Shown here one piece after another: positions 18,156 to 26,197 of a stretch of DNA of 64,000 nt. Origin of the DNA: Bdellovibrio sp. ZAP7 (GTDB taxonomy: Bacteria > Bdellovibrionota > UBA1018 > CAIMNF01). The position numbers and the translations under genes are program-made. Numbering within the stretch: the stretch's first letter is position 1; each line of letters starts with the position of its first letter. Location of the stretch: the NCBI GenBank assembly GCA_945874535.1, contig CAMCGZ010000003.1, positions 62,001-126,000 of the forward strand, given 5' to 3'. The notes beneath the pieces were generated by a model. That model ran no database searches. It was not told the DNA's origin and saw only the letters and a program-made list of their open reading frames with translations.

Positions 18156-19088
18156 TCACCACATCATCTCTGTGAAATTCTCTGAGATGATCTTCGGATC
18201 ACCGTTTTCTTCGGCAATGTAGAGGATCTTCGTTCCCCTCGAGACGAGCCCCTTGCCCCCGCCTTTCAGCTTGGACTCATAATCCTGGGTGAACATCATC
18301 ATCGTGTATTTGGGATGACGGAAAAAATAAGGATGGCTCGCGTTCACGTTGATCCGGGAATACTTCCTGGTGAGTGCGCCTTTGTACGCCTTCCATTGCC
18401 CACGATCCACATGCTTGCCCTTGATCGGGGATGCGAAATCGGTGTGGTAATGCCTCATGTACTTTTCAACATCACGACTTTCCCAGTCACGGATCCAGGT
18501 CTCGAAAAACCGGTGAAGACGCTCATCCCGACCACCACCCTGGTACTTTGGAGAGAGTTCGTCGAAGATCAGAACCGGAGTCAGGCCCGGCTGAATGGTC
18601 TGTTGGATTTCAAGCAGTTCCTCGTTCTTGAGCACCACGCAACCCTCACTATCGAAGTCCCTCTTGAGTCTCTCAGGCTCATTGGTGCCGTGAAGCATGA
18701 TATTATAACCGGTGCAACCAGCGATCTGATCGTACTCGTTAGGATAGTTGATGTAAAAAGCCATCACTCCGAATTTGGCCTTGAGCTGGGGAGGCAGGAT
18801 CTTGGAAGAAAACTGATACACGCCCTCGGGCGTCTTCAGATCGCCCTCCTCTTGCTTGTCACCTTTCACTTTCCCGGTGGTGGTGTGATAGGTCTTCAGG
18901 ATCCTAAAAGAATCATCATCTTCGTAATGGGCAAGGTGGAGAAAATTCGTCTTTTTGTCGATGAGAACCAGCGTGTGAGGATGCTGGGAGTGTGTGGATT
19001 TCTGAGCCGCAATGGAGCACGGTGCGCCCATCAGTTGAAGGGCGGCAAACAGGGTGAACCAAAAACCCGACTCGAACCCGAAACTCAT
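18156..19088 (-). CDS. L,D-transpeptidase (YkuD) with C-terminal NTF2-like domain, secreted
   Basis: 310 aa. The N-terminus is hydrophobic (FWFTLFAALQLMGAPCSIA), a signal peptide. The YkuD domain (~38-175) has His133 in MLHGTNEP and the catalytic Cys150 in DSEGCVVL. The remaining ~120 residues (RFFETWIRDWESRDVEKYMRHYHTDF...) look like an NTF2-like domain. This two-domain layout is that of the cell-shape peptidases Csd6 (Helicobacter) and Pgp2 (Campylobacter), which act as L,D-carboxypeptidases. It would act on murein peptides in the periplasm. Confidence 0.9.
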   Translation of the reverse strand: MSFGFESGFWFTLFAALQLMGAPCSIAAQKSTHSQHPHTLVLIDKKTNFLHLAHYEDDDSFRILKTYHTTTGKVKGDKQEEGDLKTPEGVYQFSSKILPPQLKAKFGVMAFYINYPNEYDQIAGCTGYNIMLHGTNEPERLKRDFDSEGCVVLKNEELLEIQQTIQPGLTPVLIFDELSPKYQGGGRDERLHRFFETWIRDWESRDVEKYMRHYHTDFASPIKGKHVDRGQWKAYKGALTRKYSRINVNASHPYFFRHPKYTMMMFTQDYESKLKGGGKGLVSRGTKILYIAEENGDPKIISENFTEMMW

Positions 19089-19112
19089 TGAGGAAATCCT
19101 ACCTGTTTCGGA

Positions 19113-19832
19113 TCAGGATTTAAAGCGAAGCTTCGGAACGAGGGACAGAGCCTCGATGACGATTTTGGAGCTCATCTTGGATTTCCCCACCCTCCGGTCC
19201 TCAAACAGGATCGGGAACTCTTTGAAGCGGAATCCTTTGCGGAAAGCCCGGTACTTGAGCTCGATCTGGAAGGAATAACCCCCCGCTTCCAAGGTGTCGA
19301 GATCGATTCCCTCGAGGACACGGCGGTTCCAGCCGTTGAATCCACCGGTGAAATCACGAATGGGCGCCCCGAGTACCATGCGGGAGTAAAAACTTCCGCC
19401 CCGACTGATGATTTTCCGGAGGAGCCCCCAGTTTACAGTCCCGCCCCCATCCACATAACGCGAGCCGATCACAAAATCATGCTCGTTCATGAGATTCAGC
19501 ATGGCTGGTAAAAAGGAAGGATGATGCGAGAAATCAGCATCCATTTCGACCAATTGATCGAAACCCTGATCGAAACCCCAACGGAAACCGGCGATATAAG
19601 CCGGCCCCAAACCCTGCTTCTGAGTGCGGTGAAGGACATGGATTCTCGGTTCAGAAGCCGACAGGCGGTCTGCCAAGGCACCGGTACCATCGGGTGAACC
19701 GTCATCCACGACCAGGACATGAACCTCCGAGGGAGTCCGCTTCATCACCTCGGAGGTGATGGGACCCAGGTTCTCGATCTCATTGTAGGTCGGGATGACG
19801 ATCAGTACCCGATTCGCAGGGTTGGTCATCAA
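19113..19832 (-). CDS. Polyprenol-phosphate mannosyltransferase-like GT2 glycosyltransferase
   Basis: 239 aa. [30 protein letters not shown] and [10 protein letters not shown] (DxD metal site) are the hallmarks of Dpm1/polyprenol monophosphomannose synthase. [15 protein letters not shown] is also typical. It lacks C-terminal membrane helices, so it is the short soluble form. It would load a sugar onto a lipid carrier for envelope glycan or lipid modification. The start overlaps the ssb stop by 4 bp. Confidence 0.9.
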   Translation of the reverse strand: MMTNPANRVLIVIPTYNEIENLGPITSEVMKRTPSEVHVLVVDDGSPDGTGALADRLSASEPRIHVLHRTQKQGLGPAYIAGFRWGFDQGFDQLVEMDADFSHHPSFLPAMLNLMNEHDFVIGSRYVDGGGTVNWGLLRKIISRGGSFYSRMVLGAPIRDFTGGFNGWNRRVLEGIDLDTLEAGGYSFQIELKYRAFRKGFRFKEFPILFEDRRVGKSKMSSKIVIEALSLVPKLRFKS

Positions 19833-20305
19833 AATGGTACGTCTTCTTCAGTAAAGGTAGGCTCGGCTTGGAACGAGGTCGACGCCATATTGCTGTTACC
19901 GTAGTCCTGACCGTAATTGTTGTTCTGGCTCTGGTTGGAGTTCGAATAGCCGTATTCATTGCCGGTAGAGCGGGTCGCTCCGCCGCCGAGGAACTGGACC
20001 TGCTGGGCCACGACTTCGGTGGTATAACGGGTCTGGCCTTCTTTATCCTGCCAGGAGCGGGTCTGCAGCTTGCCTTCGATATAGGCTTGGCGCCCCTTCT
20101 GGAGGTACTGACCGCAGAGCTCGGCGAGCTTGCCGAACACCACGACGCGGTGCCATTCCGTCTTCTCCTGCTTCTGACCGTTGCGGTCCGTCCAGGATTC
20201 ATTGGTTGCGATACTCAAGTTGCAGATGCTTTGTCCGGAGGAAGAAGTCTTGACCTCAGGATTCTGCCCCAGATTGCCGATCAGAATCACTTTGTTGATT
20301 GCCAT
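19829..20305 (-). CDS. ssb: Single-stranded DNA-binding protein
   Basis: 158 aa. [22 protein letters not shown] and the following OB fold (1-~105) are diagnostic, with [14 protein letters not shown] and [21 protein letters not shown] Gly/Ser/Asn/Gln-rich linker (~115-148) ends in the acidic tip FTEEDVPF, the partner-binding tail. It binds single-stranded DNA in replication and repair. The first 50 bp lie inside the end of the upstream zinc-motif gene, and the stop overlaps the glycosyltransferase start. Confidence 0.97.
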   Translation of the reverse strand: MAINKVILIGNLGQNPEVKTSSSGQSICNLSIATNESWTDRNGQKQEKTEWHRVVVFGKLAELCGQYLQKGRQAYIEGKLQTRSWQDKEGQTRYTTEVVAQQVQFLGGGATRSTGNEYGYSNSNQSQNNNYGQDYGNSNMASTSFQAEPTFTEEDVPF

Positions 20306-20774
20306 GCCCCTGATTTACGCCAGATGTCATGACCAAGTCAAGGGATCTTCTCCGTGCAGCCTTTTGTAGCTTACGCTCCGGATATATCAGGCCTTTTTCC
20401 TCGAACTTCTTCCGCCAGTTGGCCTCGACTTCGGCCACCGCTCGCTCGCGATTCACCAGATACAGGATGGGGTCGAACTTGCAGTCCGGACACACCAATG
20501 AGGCCCTCATTTTCAGACGGTAACCGGCTTCAAAAATCAATCCGACAGGAATCAGGAAAGCCAAAAGCCCCTTCCACTCCATCCACGGCCAAGTCAATAG
20601 CGAGCAAAATGCAGTTGTGATCGCAATCTGAGCATAGAACTGTGGAGAGCCGATCTGGGCCGGAGGCGAAAGGTGTCGCTCCTTTTTGCAAGAGACACAA
20701 AAGAACCTGTATTTCTGGCGTTCCAGGTTCTTCAAGTAGGATTGTACTGAACGGTGCTGAAAAATCGGCTGCAT
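20256..20774 (-). CDS. Two-helix membrane protein with paired CxxC motifs
   Basis: 172 aa. [12 protein letters not shown] near the N-terminus and [11 protein letters not shown] after the membrane part could together bind one zinc. Between them lie two hydrophobic helices (~50-68 and 72-88). The C-terminal third is basic and helical. A good AAGGAG precedes the ATG by 5 bases. No family recognised. It overlaps ssb by 50 bp on the same strand and starts 48 bp from the divergent Rsm22 gene. Confidence 0.7.
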   Translation of the reverse strand: MQPIFQHRSVQSYLKNLERQKYRFFCVSCKKERHLSPPAQIGSPQFYAQIAITTAFCSLLTWPWMEWKGLLAFLIPVGLIFEAGYRLKMRASLVCPDCKFDPILYLVNRERAVAEVEANWRKKFEEKGLIYPERKLQKAARRRSLDLVMTSGVNQGHGNQQSDSDRQSGAES

Positions 20775-20822
20775 TGAAACTCCTTTTCAAAGTCGCCCAG
20801 TTCCGAGTATACCAAAACCTTC

Positions 20823-22031
20823 ATGAAATCCGATGCAAAAAAGCATTCTTTGACGGAGTCGCCCGAGTTTCCGGAAACCTGGACCCGAGTGTTGGACGAT
20901 GTCCTCCCCGCGTTCGTCAAAGAGCGGTTCTCGCCCTCGGAGTCGTGGAAGAAGAAACCTTTCGACAAGGAAGACGTCAATTTTTTCTCGAAAGGCCTGA
21001 TTGAACTCTCAGAGTTCTTCACTGTAGAGCGCGACGGGAGCAAGCTTCCGAATTATTTCACCACCGCTCGATTCCGTTCGAGTTACTTCCTGTATTTCTT
21101 CGGTCTCCAGGGAGCCAAATTCCTGACACTGTTCGATCGTTACCCGAAGGCCATCGAAGCGGCACTCTCGCACGCCACCGAGACCGGTGTCTTCCGTGTG
21201 GTGGATGTCGGATCAGGACCGGGCACCGCCTCTCTGGCTCTGCTCGTTTTTTTGCTCGACGGACTCAGGAGCGCGGACCGACGCCCCCTCACCCTTCCCT
21301 TTTCCATCGAACTTGTCTGGATCGATCAGAATGGAACCATCCTGAAGGACGGTGAAATCCTCCTCGGAAAAATCCTCGAACTTTACCCGGAGATCACGGG
21401 AGATGTTCGCGCCATCCTGGATGATCGCTCCTGGTGGAAACATCCTAAAGATTTCGGCTTCAATGCCTCATTGGTCCTGTTCGGAAACGTTTTGAATGAA
21501 TGCCCGGATGACCCGAGAATCTTCCAACAAGGCCTGGCTCCGTTTCTGCGAGACCCGAAAGGAGGCGGCGTCCTTCTGATCGAACCGGCCTTCAAATCCG
21601 CTTCACAACGTCTCGCCGGAATCCGGAACGAACTGACCCTCACTCAGGACCCTTTGATCCCATGGGGTCCCTGCCTGCATGCCGGAACCTGTCCGCTCAC
21701 GGAAGGACGGGATTGGTGCCACTTTTCGATCCCTGCGAAGTTACCCGGTAGCTTTTTCAAAAAGTTCTCGATCAAACTCGGAGGCATCCGGGAGTGGCTC
21801 AAATTCTCCTTTCTCTGGGTCGCTACCCGCGAGTCCAAAAAAGCCGCAACCCCACCCAAGGGCTGGGTCAGGATCATCAGCGATCCCCTGCGCACGCAAC
21901 AAGGACTCCAAAACCAGGTTTGCCGTCCGGAGCGCTTCACCTACGTCAAAACACCGCACCGTCCCTTTCACCGTGGAGATATCATCCGTGATCCGTTACT
22001 ACCATCGAACCCATCAACGCGTCGAAACTGA
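20823..22031 (+). CDS. Rsm22-family (METTL17-like) ribosome-associated methyltransferase-fold protein
   Basis: 402 aa. FRVVDVGSGPGTASLALLVF is a SAM-binding motif I, and SLVLFGNVLNECPDDPR fits the Rsm22 core. The cysteine segment CLHAGTCPLTEGRDWCHFS matches the conserved Rsm22 pattern (Cys-x-His, Cys-Pro, Asp-Trp-Cys-His), which in mitochondrial METTL17 helps bind an iron-sulfur cluster. Family members act on small-subunit assembly. It opens a five-gene operon and overlaps the psd start by 44 bp. Confidence 0.85.
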   Translation: MKSDAKKHSLTESPEFPETWTRVLDDVLPAFVKERFSPSESWKKKPFDKEDVNFFSKGLIELSEFFTVERDGSKLPNYFTTARFRSSYFLYFFGLQGAKFLTLFDRYPKAIEAALSHATETGVFRVVDVGSGPGTASLALLVFLLDGLRSADRRPLTLPFSIELVWIDQNGTILKDGEILLGKILELYPEITGDVRAILDDRSWWKHPKDFGFNASLVLFGNVLNECPDDPRIFQQGLAPFLRDPKGGGVLLIEPAFKSASQRLAGIRNELTLTQDPLIPWGPCLHAGTCPLTEGRDWCHFSIPAKLPGSFFKKFSIKLGGIREWLKFSFLWVATRESKKAATPPKGWVRIISDPLRTQQGLQNQVCRPERFTYVKTPHRPFHRGDIIRDPLLPSNPSTRRN

Positions 22032-22890
22032 GCAAGTTTACGGTGAGGCCTGGTTGAATTGGGCCTATCGGACCCTGCCCGGAAGATTGCTCACCCGCCA
22101 TTTGTTCTCCAAGCAATGGGTCAGCCGGATTTTCGGTGTCTTCGAAGACTCTCCGTTGAGCCGTTCGAAAATTGACGATTTCATCCTGAAATACCGAATC
22201 GACATGGAGGAGTTTGAAACCACCGTCTATTCGAACTTCAATCAGTTTTTCATCCGGAAATTCAAAGACGGAAAAAGACCGTTTGTCAGCGATACCGGGA
22301 CCTTCTGCGCGGGAGCCGAAGCCCGATACCTGGTGTTCGAATCCTTGAAATCAAAACAGACCTTCCCGGTGAAGGGGATCGAGATCGATCTCGGAATTCT
22401 GCTACAGGACGCTGAAATCGCAAAAGAATTCGAATGCGGCACCTTGATTCTCGCCCGCCTCTGCCCCGTGGATTACCACCGCTTCCATTTCCCCTTCGAA
22501 GGAAATCTGATCCGTCACACCCGGGTCAGCGGCGAGTACCACTCGGTCAATCCAGCCGCATTCGAAGCCGAACCAAAAGTATTCCTCAAGAACGAACGCC
22601 AGGTGGCGATTCTTGAAAGCCCCGTCTTCGGCAAGGTCGCCATGATCGAGGTCGGAGCACTCGGAGTGGGCAAGATCGTCCAGAGTGCCTACTCTCCGCT
22701 CGATGCGATGCCTGTTAAATTTGCCCGTGGCGCCGAAAAAGGTTACTTTTTATTTGGAGGCTCCACAGTGATCTGGCTCGTCCAAAATGGAAAATTGAAA
22801 CTCAGCCGGGATCTCGTCGAGAACAGCGCCCGGAACCTGGAGACTTGGGTTCCACTCGGACAGGCGTTGGGTGAGCGCCCTGACGCGTGA
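21988..22890 (+). CDS. psd: Phosphatidylserine decarboxylase proenzyme
   Basis: 300 aa from the GTG at 21988, which follows a GGAG by 9 bases. VDYHRFHFPFEG has the conserved His region, and FLFGGSTVIWLV holds the self-cleavage motif GGST with Ser259, which becomes the pyruvoyl cofactor. The GGST form, with flanking sequence, resembles the type II or Clostridium-like enzymes rather than the E. coli LGST form. It makes phosphatidylethanolamine at the inner membrane. It overlaps Rsm22 (44 bp) and the next gene (GTGA, 4 bp). The next operon handles ethanolamine. Confidence 0.95.
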   Translation: MIRYYHRTHQRVETEQVYGEAWLNWAYRTLPGRLLTRHLFSKQWVSRIFGVFEDSPLSRSKIDDFILKYRIDMEEFETTVYSNFNQFFIRKFKDGKRPFVSDTGTFCAGAEARYLVFESLKSKQTFPVKGIEIDLGILLQDAEIAKEFECGTLILARLCPVDYHRFHFPFEGNLIRHTRVSGEYHSVNPAAFEAEPKVFLKNERQVAILESPVFGKVAMIEVGALGVGKIVQSAYSPLDAMPVKFARGAEKGYFLFGGSTVIWLVQNGKLKLSRDLVENSARNLETWVPLGQALGERPDA

Positions 22891-23906
22891 GTAAGGCTCT
22901 CCCGTTGATCGAGGAGCTTTTCCAGAAAATCATCGGCCCCTTCGCCGCCACCGACGTTGCACCCCTGCTGTTTGAACCCGATAACGTAGAAGATCGCGTC
23001 TCTCATTTGATCACGAACTTCAACCGGCACCCCCAGTTCATTCCTCCATTCCAAACACTGATCAAGTCCCTAAACCCACAGGATCGCGAGGTTCCGCTCG
23101 AGGAACACATCCGCTTTTACACCACCAACGCCACTCGACACTGGCTCCTGCTCGGTCTCCTCAATCAGGTTCTCAAAATCAAAGAACTCGAGCTTGATTT
23201 CAGCACTGGCAAGTTTCCTGGAAAGCCGAATGAGATCCTGAAGTATGCGAATGAAGCCAGGAATCAGTTCGGCGAAGAGAGCCGGTACAAGGACCATGTG
23301 TTCGCAGCGGGTTTTCTGTTCGATTACTTGCTCTTCCTGCACCGGAGTCCGGTGCTGAACCTGGGAGGAACCAAGTTGGATGAGCCCATCAACCAGGCAT
23401 TTACCCGGGCGACCGAGCAAGGTTTGCTGAGTCTGAAGCTTTCCAAATTCAAGAAAAAGCTCTCTCTCGACAAGCAAGTCCCGGTCACTTGCTATTTGCG
23501 GCAGCTCGCACAAATATCGCTGATCCTGCTCAAGCCGGGGGAGTCACTCGAATTCTACAAAAAACTTTCTTCATTGAAACACACTGAACCGGTCCGTCTT
23601 GCCATGGAGAAGCAGACTTTCGGAATCCATTGCGGTCTGATCGGCTCTTTTCTGGCGCAAATGTTACCGGAGTTCGCACCGCTCGACCGTGCCATGTCGA
23701 TCTGGGGTGCGCCCTTTTTGGGCTGGATGAGTGGCAACCGGGATGTGCACGATCTGTGTGCCATGGGCATGCTGGCCACCGCTCTGAAAGAGCACGTTAA
23801 AGGATCGGACTTCAAGGGTGACGGTTCCGTCAGCTCGGTACTCCCGGAGCTCTCCTATCTCGATCTTCTGCTGACAGCGGAGGTGAAAAATGAAGCTAAA
23901 GTATGA
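22887..23906 (+). CDS. Unknown protein, possible degenerate HDOD-like fold (339 aa)
   Basis: Starts at GTG 22887, overlapping the psd stop by 4 bp. The protein is all-helical with no signal or membrane segment. FAAGFLFDYLLFLHRSP sits where an HDOD domain has GLLHDxGKLVL. EKQTFGIHCGLIGSFLAQML sits where HDOD has E-x-x-x-G-x-x-H-x-x-x-G-x-x-L, but the His/Asp motifs are lost. The HDOD reading is therefore tentative. With the STAS-like and coiled-coil genes that follow by overlaps, it may form a signalling module. Confidence 0.6.
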   Translation: MSKALPLIEELFQKIIGPFAATDVAPLLFEPDNVEDRVSHLITNFNRHPQFIPPFQTLIKSLNPQDREVPLEEHIRFYTTNATRHWLLLGLLNQVLKIKELELDFSTGKFPGKPNEILKYANEARNQFGEESRYKDHVFAAGFLFDYLLFLHRSPVLNLGGTKLDEPINQAFTRATEQGLLSLKLSKFKKKLSLDKQVPVTCYLRQLAQISLILLKPGESLEFYKKLSSLKHTEPVRLAMEKQTFGIHCGLIGSFLAQMLPEFAPLDRAMSIWGAPFLGWMSGNRDVHDLCAMGMLATALKEHVKGSDFKGDGSVSSVLPELSYLDLLLTAEVKNEAKV

Positions 23907-24492
23907 GCAATTCGAGGGGATCGGCTCATTCACCATCCGGGGCCGAATCGAGGCCGCTCAGTTTCGTCTTCTCGCGATCGGCCTCGAGAGCCTCGTGAAA
24001 AACACCCCGAGTCCCTTAGTGGTGAATCTGACCCTGGCTCCATTTGACGAGGCCTATACCAAGAATCTGATCGAGCTTAAAAAGACCGTTCAGAAACTTT
24101 CACGCCAAAAAATCTACTGGATCGGGAAGACACGAGGCCTTTGCGACTACCCTGAAATCGGATTGCTTTTTTCCCGCTTGGGCGGGTTCAAGTTGAGACA
24201 GGTCGGCGAAAGACTCAAGCTTGAAGACGACTTGTTCGGAATCCATGAACAGATCGAATCATTGAAAAGAAGGATCGAGGAACTGGGCGGAGACGAGGAT
24301 AACGCCCACCGTCTCATTCTCGAAAATAAAATCCTCAGGGAGAAACTGCGGATCCTGAGCCAGAGCGTCCGTATTCAAGAGGAGCGGATGAAAGTCCATC
24401 AGGTGACCCCGGCGACGGACTCCGAGCATTCCGAAAAAGTCCGTACCGCTCGCGAAACCATCAAAACCGGCTTCGGAGACATCCCGCTATGA
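23890..24492 (+). CDS. STAS-like domain plus coiled coil (200 aa)
   Basis: Residues 1-~100 alternate strands and helices in the manner of STAS anti-anti-sigma domains (YEQFEGIGSFTIRGRIEAAQF...PLVVNLTLAPFDE...IYWIGKT). The Ser normally phosphorylated in SpoIIAA is not obvious. Residues ~105-165 are a coiled coil (IHEQIESLKRRIEELGG...ILREKLRILSQ). It overlaps the previous gene by 17 bp and the next by 4 bp. STAS proteins are partners of PP2C phosphatases such as the one at 5696-7135, but a link across 17 kb is only a guess. Confidence 0.6.
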   Translation: MKLKYEQFEGIGSFTIRGRIEAAQFRLLAIGLESLVKNTPSPLVVNLTLAPFDEAYTKNLIELKKTVQKLSRQKIYWIGKTRGLCDYPEIGLLFSRLGGFKLRQVGERLKLEDDLFGIHEQIESLKRRIEELGGDEDNAHRLILENKILREKLRILSQSVRIQEERMKVHQVTPATDSEHSEKVRTARETIKTGFGDIPL

Positions 24493-24782
24493 GCGTAAAA
24501 GCCGTCCTCATCACCCAAGAATCGGTAGTCGATCAGGTCAAACAACTCGAGACTCAAAAAAGAGAGATGGAAGTGGAGCTCGAACAACTCGAGAACAAGC
24601 TCCGAAGCATCGAGGCCTCTTTGGCCGAAAACGAGCAGCTCCGGACGAAGAACCAGGATTTGCTCAATCAGACCCTCCAGAATTTTGAAGAGGAATGGAA
24701 CCGGCGCTCTTCCCATTTCCCGGATATTCACCGCAAGATCCTGGAATCCGCAGCTGCTCTCGTCGCAACGCCCAAGAAGTGA
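24489..24782 (+). CDS. Small coiled-coil protein (97 aa)
   Basis: Residues ~12-70 form a continuous heptad-rich coiled coil (VDQVKQLETQKREMEVELEQ...). No signal peptide or membrane helix. The ATG overlaps the stop of the STAS-like gene (ATGA). The most natural idea is that it pairs with the coiled coil of the preceding protein. It closes the psd operon; the next start is 77 bp further. Function unknown. Confidence 0.65.
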   Translation: MSVKAVLITQESVVDQVKQLETQKREMEVELEQLENKLRSIEASLAENEQLRTKNQDLLNQTLQNFEEEWNRRSSHFPDIHRKILESAAALVATPKK

Positions 24783-24816
24783 CTCGGAACTGACGCGACA
24801 CATCCAAGGTGATTTC

Positions 24817-24845
24817 TTGTTCACCCACTCGCAGTCCGGTAGCAT
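24817..24845 (+). promoter_or_regulatory. Candidate sigma-70 promoter of the ethanolamine operon
   Basis: TTGTTC at 24817-24822 and TAGCAT at 24840-24845 are separated by 17 bp. Both are partial matches. The implied transcript would start only ~8 bases before the permease ATG at 24860. Weak evidence; read-through from the psd operon 77 bp upstream is equally possible. Confidence 0.28.
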
Positions 24846-24859
24846 GAGCGAAAAGCGCC

Positions 24860-26197
24860 ATGGAACAAAGGATTGATGCCAAACTGGAACGCTCTCTCGG
24901 CCCTCTCATGCTTTGGGGGCTCGGTGTCGGCTATGTCATTTCAGGAATGTATTTCGGTTGGAATCTCGGTCTTCCGGCCGGTGGCACCCTGGGGCTTGCG
25001 GTAGCCACACTGTTCATCGCACTCATGTATGTGTTTTTCGTCTTTGCTTATGCCGAGCTCGCCTGCGCGATACCTAAAGCAGGCGGAGCGTTCGATTACG
25101 CCGATCGCGCATTCGGTCCGGGTGTGGGAATTCTGACCGGGACCGCCCAATGGATCGAATTCCTTTTCGCACCACCAGCCATCGCATTTGCCATTGGCGC
25201 TTATTTTCACGAGTTTCTCCCGGCTTTCCCGGTCCTTACCATCGCAGCGACAGCCTTCCTGGTCTTCACCGTACTGAACCTGATCGGAGTCCGTGCTGCC
25301 GCCCGTTTTGAATTGTTCATCACCGTTTTTGCTGTGATCGAACTCCTGATCTTCGCGGGTGTGACGCTACCCCGACTCGACCCTTCCAACCTGACCTCGA
25401 ACGCGCTCCCTCACGGCTGGTCAGGAGTATTCGCTGCCATCCCCTTTGCTATCTGGTTTTTCCTCGGAATCGAGGGGTTAGCCAATGTGGCTGAAGAAAC
25501 CGTCAATCCGGGGCGTAATATCCTGCTCGGATTCGGGACCTCGATCGCCACGCTAGTAGTCCTTTGTGTTTTGACTTTTGTTTCATCGGTAGGGGTTGCG
25601 GGATGGGAAGCGATCGTTTTTCCGGTGGCCGGCATGCCAGAGACTTCCGACTCCCCCTTGCCATTGGCGCTATCGAAAATCGTCGGTAAAGGCCACCTGT
25701 TGTACCACCTGCTCCTGACTGTCGGGCTTTTCGGTTTGGTCGCTTCTTTTCATGGACTCATCCTCGCTGCAGGAAGGGTCACATTCGAGCTCGGAAGGAA
25801 CGGACATCTTCCCCGTTTTCTGGGACGCCCCCATGCGAGATTCAAGACTCCCGCGTCTGCTTTGATTTTGAATGCCATCATCGGATCGATTGCATTGATC
25901 TCCGGGAAAACCTCTGAGTTGATCACCATCGCTTGTTTCGGAGCGATCACTCTCTATATCGCCTCACTCGCCTCCTTTTTCAGGCTCCGGAAGTGCGAAC
26001 CGGAACTGCTGCGTCCCTTCCTCGCACCTCTGTATCCGGTAACCCAAGGGCTGGCTCTTGCGATCGCTGTCATCAGCCTCATCTCCATGTTCTACTTCAA
26101 CCCCCGTCCGGGACTGGCCTATCTCGCCATGCTGGTCACCGGCTCAATCTGGTTTTATTCACGTACCCGTATTTCGGCCCCGAAGGAGGCATCATGA
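24860..26197 (+). CDS. eat: APC-family permease, ethanolamine permease type
   Basis: 445 aa with about twelve hydrophobic helices. The N-terminus (GPLMLWGLGVGYVISGMYFGWN) and ELACAIPKAGGAFDYADRAFGP are characteristic of the ethanolamine permease branch of the APC superfamily. EGLANVAEETVNPGRNI is the conserved loop. It would take up ethanolamine across the inner membrane, possibly in exchange for a product. It is the first of five coupled genes, and its stop overlaps the ligase start (ATGA). Substrate is inferred from family and neighbours. Confidence 0.85.
   Translation: MEQRIDAKLERSLGPLMLWGLGVGYVISGMYFGWNLGLPAGGTLGLAVATLFIALMYVFFVFAYAELACAIPKAGGAFDYADRAFGPGVGILTGTAQWIEFLFAPPAIAFAIGAYFHEFLPAFPVLTIAATAFLVFTVLNLIGVRAAARFELFITVFAVIELLIFAGVTLPRLDPSNLTSNALPHGWSGVFAAIPFAIWFFLGIEGLANVAEETVNPGRNILLGFGTSIATLVVLCVLTFVSSVGVAGWEAIVFPVAGMPETSDSPLPLALSKIVGKGHLLYHLLLTVGLFGLVASFHGLILAAGRVTFELGRNGHLPRFLGRPHARFKTPASALILNAIIGSIALISGKTSELITIACFGAITLYIASLASFFRLRKCEPELLRPFLAPLYPVTQGLALAIAVISLISMFYFNPRPGLAYLAMLVTGSIWFYSRTRISAPKEAS

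Noticed and set aside
24844-24876. Ten-codon leader peptide (MSEKRHGTKD) before the permease
   Set aside because: It has a start and stop and overlaps the permease start, but no ribosome site, hairpin or codon bias suggests attenuation.
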